A program made the translations under genes and the position numbers. The notes beneath the pieces are model-generated. The model had not been told where the DNA came from. It searched no databases and saw only the letters and a program-made list of their open reading frames with translations. A DNA stretch of 64,000 nucleotides. Source: Elmis aenea (taxonomy: Eukaryota > Arthropoda > Insecta > Coleoptera > Elmidae). The stretch spans positions 53,219,924-53,283,923 of the forward strand of contig OX393581.1 in the NCBI GenBank assembly GCA_947652605.1, in the 5' to 3' direction. This document shows, one piece after another, positions 58,561 to 64,000 of the stretch; within the stretch, counting starts at the first letter, position 1, and each line of letters starts with the position of its first letter.

Positions 58561-60760
58561 TAAGATTGCTTTAATTCACTCGCTAGTATGTTAGATATTG
58601 GAAATATAACAAACTTATAGCATTCTTCGTGTAATTTTGCTAAACTCCCTCAATTTTAAGAATGCACAATTCTTTAATTTTCGAAAAATAATTAACTGTT
58701 TAAAAGTTTTATTTCCAGATTTTGTTAAGTAATAATAGTTGTTTATCCTTAAAAACACGTGGAGGAGTGACAAAATGATAATTAAAGTCAGGTACAGTGT
58801 GTTTGAATAATTTAATTGGTATTTAAGTGATTGCTTGGAAAAACTCTGAATGTTGTTTCCCAAAATTTAGATTTTTCAGGGTAATTTCGTAAAAACATAA
58901 TGTAGGTGTCATCACTATTTTATTGTGTTGAAGTTGTACTGAAATTAGATAAAAAATAGAAAGCTTGAAGGAAAAGCTTTGAATGCATTCTTTTTTGGGA
59001 CTCTGTACAATCACAAAAATCAATTCAAAATTAAACATCACAATTAAAATAATCGTTCGAAAAATTTGTAATTATAATTATATCTTGCTTTTATTGATCT
59101 TAAGAAAATGTAACTTAACTTTTACATCACACTGTACCAACAAACATTATTCATGTTACGAAACACCTTCAACGCAAACGCAAAATATCTTGGAGTTTTT
59201 TGGGAGCATTTTAATTCCTTAGCGAAGGTCATTGCAATAAAACGCTTCGATATGGATGTGTCGATGTGTGCCAGATGTTTAAATCATTGGTTATAATACT
59301 TTGTTCGGTGTTAATATGCAACAAAACGTTGGGGCATTTAAATGTAGTGCATCTTCTAACTTTAGTATTTTGAACATTGCAAAAACTTCTGGATGTTCAT
59401 AGTTTTGGTAAGTTTAAAGCATGATTTGATATTTTGTTGCTAAAAACTCCAACAAAACAACACAGCATTGATCCATGTTGATGTTCAATTTATTTATAAT
59501 TCTTTGTTACTATTTTAATTATTGTGTTTTAAATACATTATTATGATAAATTTTTGATTCATGTAAGAGTTTGTGTATTTATTTATACCTACGCGTTTTC
59601 GTTATTATTAAATCTCGAGTAAGATAAATCCCTTTTATTGGAACATTTAGCAACATTTTGGTGACTTGTTAATACCTATAAATGAGCCATTGTTTTAAAG
59701 TAGCATACTCACTTTTATGTTATTTTGAGATACCTATTTAAAAGTTTTGCATTTTAATGTGAATACAAATATTTATGCTAACCATAGAGAAATTTCTCTT
59801 ATGTTTCTTATCTCGGTTACTTTCCTCAGTTAACATAATTTTGCACAGACGTTAACGAATCGACTTGTGTTGATTTTGTTCGATGTATTTTACTAAAGTG
59901 ATGTTTGATAAGACAGTAATTTAAAAGAATTGATGAGTGAATTATTTTTTTATTATAATAAATATTTATAAAATACATAAGCAATAAGTAAATTCATTAG
60001 TACATTTTGAAATATAAGTATAAGTAATTTAAATAACGTATTTCACATACAAGTTTAACGTTTTGAAAAAGAAGTGATAAAGTCTTTGGACATTTCGCTT
60101 TGTTTTTGATTTTTAAAATTACTGTGATAAATTGGAGAAAGCAAATCCATTATTATGCCATTTTCAAAATAAATATATTTGCACTTCTGTTTAGCAATAC
60201 ATTTTGAAGAAAATTGCAATTAAAATGTTTAAAGATAAAAATACCATACATTTTTATAATCTTAAACAGCTTTAACTCATTTTTGGCTAAAAGACTTATG
60301 CCACTTTTAAAATAAACGGTTCCTTTCTCTAGTTTTTGCTTTTTTAAGGATCATTTGTAAGTGAAGATGCGATATTTTAGCATAGAATCGAGTTTTTTTA
60401 ACCATTTTTTAGCCAAAAAAATACGAATAGAATATTTAACTTAATAAAAAATATAAGAACCTTTGCTCACCTCACTATGTGATGTCATACACAAAATATT
60501 TTTATTTGCTACAATTTTTCAAGTTACTACAAAAAATAAATCGTTTTACTTCTCATATAGGTACCCTTTTTTTATTATCACGTATTTTTTTAAAAAATAT
60601 TTAATTGTGTATTACAAACTAAAAGACATAGAAACCAAAAGAAAAGCGAATGAAAATGTATTATGAGTACCACAAATTACGCGAAAATCACTTGATCAGT
60701 AAATAATTATTTTCTTACATTTTATGTTACTTTTATCATTTGTGTGATCTTTTATTTTAG
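58561..60760. other. Very AT-rich 3' flank
   Basis: Many short A/T-rich open frames on both strands, none with a recognisable family or splice-site pair. Confidence 0.45.
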
Positions 60761-60762
60761 TT

Positions 60763-60985
60763 ACCGATTACAATCGACACATAGGGATGTAACTTCTAAC
60801 ACCCTGTGAGAATTACTTAGACGAAGATTTGGGTCTTGACCAAGTGGCCTAAACGTCCAACTTCCATTCAAACTGTCGTTTGGGGATGACTCTATTTCCT
60901 GTTTCTGGCCATCGATATCCACTGTTCTACATTCTGTGCCATAACTCACCACTCGACTAACTTCCATCGGTTTATTCTCACACAT
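60763..60985 (-). CDS. Unassigned exon-like segment, minus strand
   Basis: A 223-bp stretch with GC content well above its surroundings, open in one - strand frame for 74 codons. It starts ENKPMEVSRVVSYGTECRTV, continues DIDGQKQEIESSPNDSLNGS and RPLGQDPNLRLSNSHRVLEV, and ends CVDCNR. On the - strand it ends CGATTGTAATCG|gtaact, a fair donor, and may begin after tgtgtgag as acceptor. On the + strand the same block is bordered by ttttattttag and AAT|gtaagt, but all three + frames have stops, so a + exon would be non-coding. The composition (balanced, G/D/S/R-rich) is protein-like. I do not recognise the family. Confidence 0.4.
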
Positions 60986-61369
60986 TAATGTAAGTAAAAT
61001 ATTTTTATTATAAAAGATCTACCTATATCTTTCGAAAATCTGCCTGCGTCATTGATACCATTCAAAATTACTTATTTGTTTTTAAACTGTTTTTTCTTTA
61101 GTTTTAAGGCATTATGGGTTTAAAAAATTATTTAAATAAGTAAATGGTTGGGTGATCCATTCTGACGTCCATTCTTTAACGAAAAACCGCACGATTTGCA
61201 ATTTAAAATCATAATTAACTAAACTGTGTTAACAATATTACAATAATTTTGTTTAGAAACGAAATTTTAATAATTATTAAAACGTATTTCATGTTTTTAG
61301 ACCAGGCTTCTATCTTTAATCATTGTTTGAAAATAAAAGTATAATGAATATAGGGCTTCTCAATCACTA

Positions 61370-61960
61370 CTTAGAAGTGATATGCCACTATAATTTTCGC
61401 ATTTTTTACTATCGCCAGTCTTGAATATCGGTAATATAACAGATACCTCCCAGTCCTTTGGAATATCTTTTTCCTGCCATGCTTTATTTGCTATTCTTAG
61501 CAGCATTTTCCTTCCATCTACTCCCATTTAGTTATTCATTTCAGCTAAAATACCATCATGTCCTGCTGCGTTTCCAATTTTCATTTTATGTGTGACTCCA
61601 TCCAACTCTGATTCAGTTATTTCTTGTTCGTTTGCTTTGTATATCTTCTCCATATGCTGTTCTTCCTCATGATTATTATGTTGTCATTTTCCAATAACTC
61701 CTTAAAATAATTTATCCCTCTTCCTATAATTTCTTTCTCTGTTGTCGGTATTTTTCGTTCTTTACCCATCACTTGGTTTAAACTATGGTTTTTACTTTTC
61801 CTAAATTTTTTTAATACTTTGTAGAAAAGTTTTTGGTTGCTCGTGCAGTGTTCTTCCAATCTTTTTCCATTTCAAATTATTCCAAGTCTTTATTTTTGCT
61901 TTCAACACAATCCATTTGGCATATTGTTTCTCTCATTGGGATGTCTTTATCCTCAAAAAG
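61370..61960 (-). mobile_element. LINE relic, RT approach region (fragment A)
   Basis: The - strand reads AKWIVLKAKIKTWNNL, then SNQKLFYKVLKKFRKSKNHS, PTTEKEIIGRGINYFKELLE and, lower down, an RT block resembling WKKSIVIPIFKTGDSKK-AKI. Same family as the + fragment at 5650-5865 (KLFYKVLKNLR). Broken by stops. Confidence 0.72.
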
Positions 61961-61964
61961 TGTT

Positions 61965-62440
61965 AAATGTTCTTCAAGCCTCTCTTGTTTTATCATCTTG
62001 AATTTTTTCACCCAGGTATTCTGCTACAATCCCACCTGGTCCTTTTGCTTTCCTATTCATGTTTTGTATTGCTTTCTTAACCATATTTGTTTGTATTTCG
62101 ATAGGTTCTCCGTCTATGATAATATTAGGTGTGTGTTTTTCGCTAAATTGGGACCTATCGTCTTCAGACAGTAGTTTTCCATAATATTTTGCCCATTTTT
62201 TGGCAGATATTCGTTCCAATGGTATTTACTTCCTGTCAGTTCGTACATTTTCCTCAAACCTCCCGGCTTCTCTGTACATTTCCGTCCTCCGATATACATT
62301 TCTATTTCCCGGCATTTATCGTCACTTGTTCTTCGTTTTTCCTCTTTGCTTGTCTCTTAACAGCATTTCTTTTCTCATTGTACACTTGTTTGTCTTTCTC
62401 TGTCGTAGTGCTGAGCCACCTTTTCAATTACCACTCCTAA
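61965..62440 (-). mobile_element. LINE relic, RT approach region (fragment B)
   Basis: The - strand reads KCTEKPGGLRKMYELTGSKY, ISAKKWAKYYGKLLSEDDRS and IIIDGEPIEIQTNMVKKAIQ with NRKAKGPGGIVAEYLGEKIQ. This is the 'W-KYY--LL...I---EVK-AI--MK-GKAPGPGGI--E' segment just before RT, so it overlaps in function with part of fragment A. The two are separate copies lying in tandem. Confidence 0.72.
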
Positions 62441-63215
62441 ATACTCGAAGTTGCTGAAGATATGCTCGTATTTAAAATGAACCAAAAATAATTTCGCTTG
62501 TAATGTTTATATAAAAGTTAAACGTTCGTTGAAGATTGTTTAGTTGCAATTTATGGCTTCACGGCCTGCTGATTTAATTATTGTACAAAGTGTATAACGC
62601 ACAAATTTCAATTTAACACTCGCAATGATTAATGGTGTAAAACTCGAAATGATAACTTCATCGAGGCACAATAGTCTTCTGGCAGTAACAGAATCATATT
62701 TTAGGGTAAAATATCTGTAAGAGTATTACTAAAATTTACGACCCAACGAAACATATATCCAAATTGCAAGTTGAATTTAAAGCCATTTATTTCCCTTTTT
62801 CTCGAGGTTATAAAATGTTCTCTCGGCAGTTAAAGATAATTGTCTTCTGCACTATGAAAGCCATTATTCATTAATCAAAAGAAGTCCGCATGGGTTTACA
62901 CGATAATAGAAATTTCAAAGCCACTCTGCCGGAACGAAACAAGGGCATAAACAATCTGAATACTATAACACAGATACCGATATTATTAAACGGCATAAAC
63001 TCCCCTCAATATCGGTTTATTATTCATTTATGCAATCAATTTGCGAATAAGATGGGGCACTTTCGAATGCGAATAACTGGGATGGATGTTAAACCGAAGC
63101 CTTTAATTAAATTTAAAAGATTTTATATACAATTACGAAACATTTTGAATTCAATAATACAAACAGTGAGCGACTTCAAATTTATACCTCCCTAACCCCT
63201 AACTAACAAAGAAGG
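62441..63215. other. Unique-looking sequence before the right-hand satellite
   Basis: The + frame at 62890-63195 (101 codons) is open but has no family resemblance, no start context and no splice borders. I leave it uncalled. Confidence 0.4.
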
Positions 63216-64000
63216 TTTCGGCTTTTGCAGGAGTCTAGTTTTTAGCGTTTTTCTCGGGAACCGTTTGAGATAATTTCGAAAACTTTGCACCGTTTTACTC
63301 GCAAAGGATGCGCTCATCAGGAAATAAGAAATTTGGAATTTTTTCCAACACGGTGTCATGGCTTACGCGATCGCAAACATGACTATTTCTGAGCACCATT
63401 TTCGAACGTCCGTAAAGAATACTAAAAAAGTTAACAATGCTTTTTCTACCCGTCATCAGATGCGCCCATCTTTTAGCTACATTTTGAACCCAAATTCAAA
63501 AATATTGAACGCGACATAACGAAGTTATGAATGTTTTCGTAAACCGAGGTGTTTATTTTTCTGAACAAATTTCGGCTTTTGCAGGGGTCTAGTTTTTGGC
63601 GTTTTTCTCGGAAACCGTTTGAGATAATTTCGAAAACTTTGCATCGTTTTACTCGCAAAGGATGCGCGCATCGGAAAATAAGAAATTTGGAATTTTTTCT
63701 AACACGGTGTCATGGCTTACGCGATCGCAAACATGACTATTGCTGAGCACCATTTTCGAACGTGCGTAAAGAATACTAAAAAAGTTTACAATGCTTTTTC
63801 TACCCGTCATCAGATGCGCCCATCTTTTAGCTACATTTTGAACCCAAATTCAAAAACATTGAACGCGACATAACGAAGTTATGAATGTTTTCGTAAACCG
63901 AGGTGTTTATTTTTCTGAACAAATTTCGGCTTTTGCAGGGGTCTAGTTTTTGGCGTTTTTCTCGGGAACCGTTTGAGATAATTTCGAAAACTTTGCATCG
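63216..64000. repeat. Tandem satellite, 354-bp monomer, at least 2.2 copies, runs off the window
   Basis: The phrase TTTCGGCTTTTGCAGG starts at 63216, 63570 and 63924, exactly 354 bp apart. Copies differ by scattered substitutions only (for example GAGTCTAG/GGGTCTAG, GGAAATAAG/GAAAATAAG). Contains CACGGTGTCATGGCTTACGC and TACCCGTCATCAGATGCGCC. Open frames at 63473-63658 and 63549-63746 are inside the monomer and have no independent support. Confidence 0.93.

Noticed and set aside
62890..63195. 101-codon + strand frame before the satellite
   Set aside because: No family, no start context, no splicing signals.
63473..63746. Open frames inside the 354-bp satellite
   Set aside because: They are produced by the repeat monomer and recur with it; no protein family.

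Overview
The window looks like AT-rich insect nuclear DNA (possibly beetle; the order is not proven). It carries spliced exons with GT/AG introns, and many decayed non-LTR retrotransposons, mariner relics, MITEs, one tRNA-derived SINE and two satellite blocks. There are no operons, Shine-Dalgarno sites, CRISPR arrays or rRNA genes.

The one host gene I can support is on the + strand: the 3' part of a carbonic anhydrase-related protein of the CA10/CA11 (CARP) type. Five coding exons join in frame: 741-807, 38839-38993, 41922-42053, 50215-50257 and 50323-50384 (stop at 50382-50384). They give 152 residues, roughly the C-terminal 45% of the protein. The upstream exons lie left of the window. The introns are about 38.0 kb, 2.9 kb, 8.2 kb and 65 bp. 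Most of the window is therefore intron, and the final 13.6 kb is 3' flank.

Layout: 1-740 is the end of an upstream intron with a LINE relic. 808-38838 is the giant intron. It holds a 621-bp MITE, LINE pieces, a hairpin, two mariner relics fused head to head, a piggyBac-like MITE, two copies of a TE-derived ORF family, a mariner-type deletion derivative, a 217-bp palindromic MITE, a DUF4817-type transposase relic, a SINE head and a 932-bp TA-flanked element with seven copies of a GATCATTTT-type motif. Between these lie several GC-richer, apparently unique islands that are candidate intronic regulatory DNA. 38994-41921 and 42054-50214 hold more LINE relics and, at 48515-49856, an eight-copy array of a 170-bp satellite. 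50385-64000 is flank: a short 3' UTR, LINE relics, one unassigned exon-like segment on the - strand (60763-60985), and a 354-bp satellite running off the right edge from 63216.

The LINE relics are mostly on the - strand, antisense to the host gene: inside the gene about 13 antisense against 4 sense pieces. All transposon ORFs seen here are broken. I found no convincing new multi-gene system. The most interesting items are the gene architecture, the two satellites, the 932-bp element, the mariner chimera and the exon-like segment at 60.8 kb.
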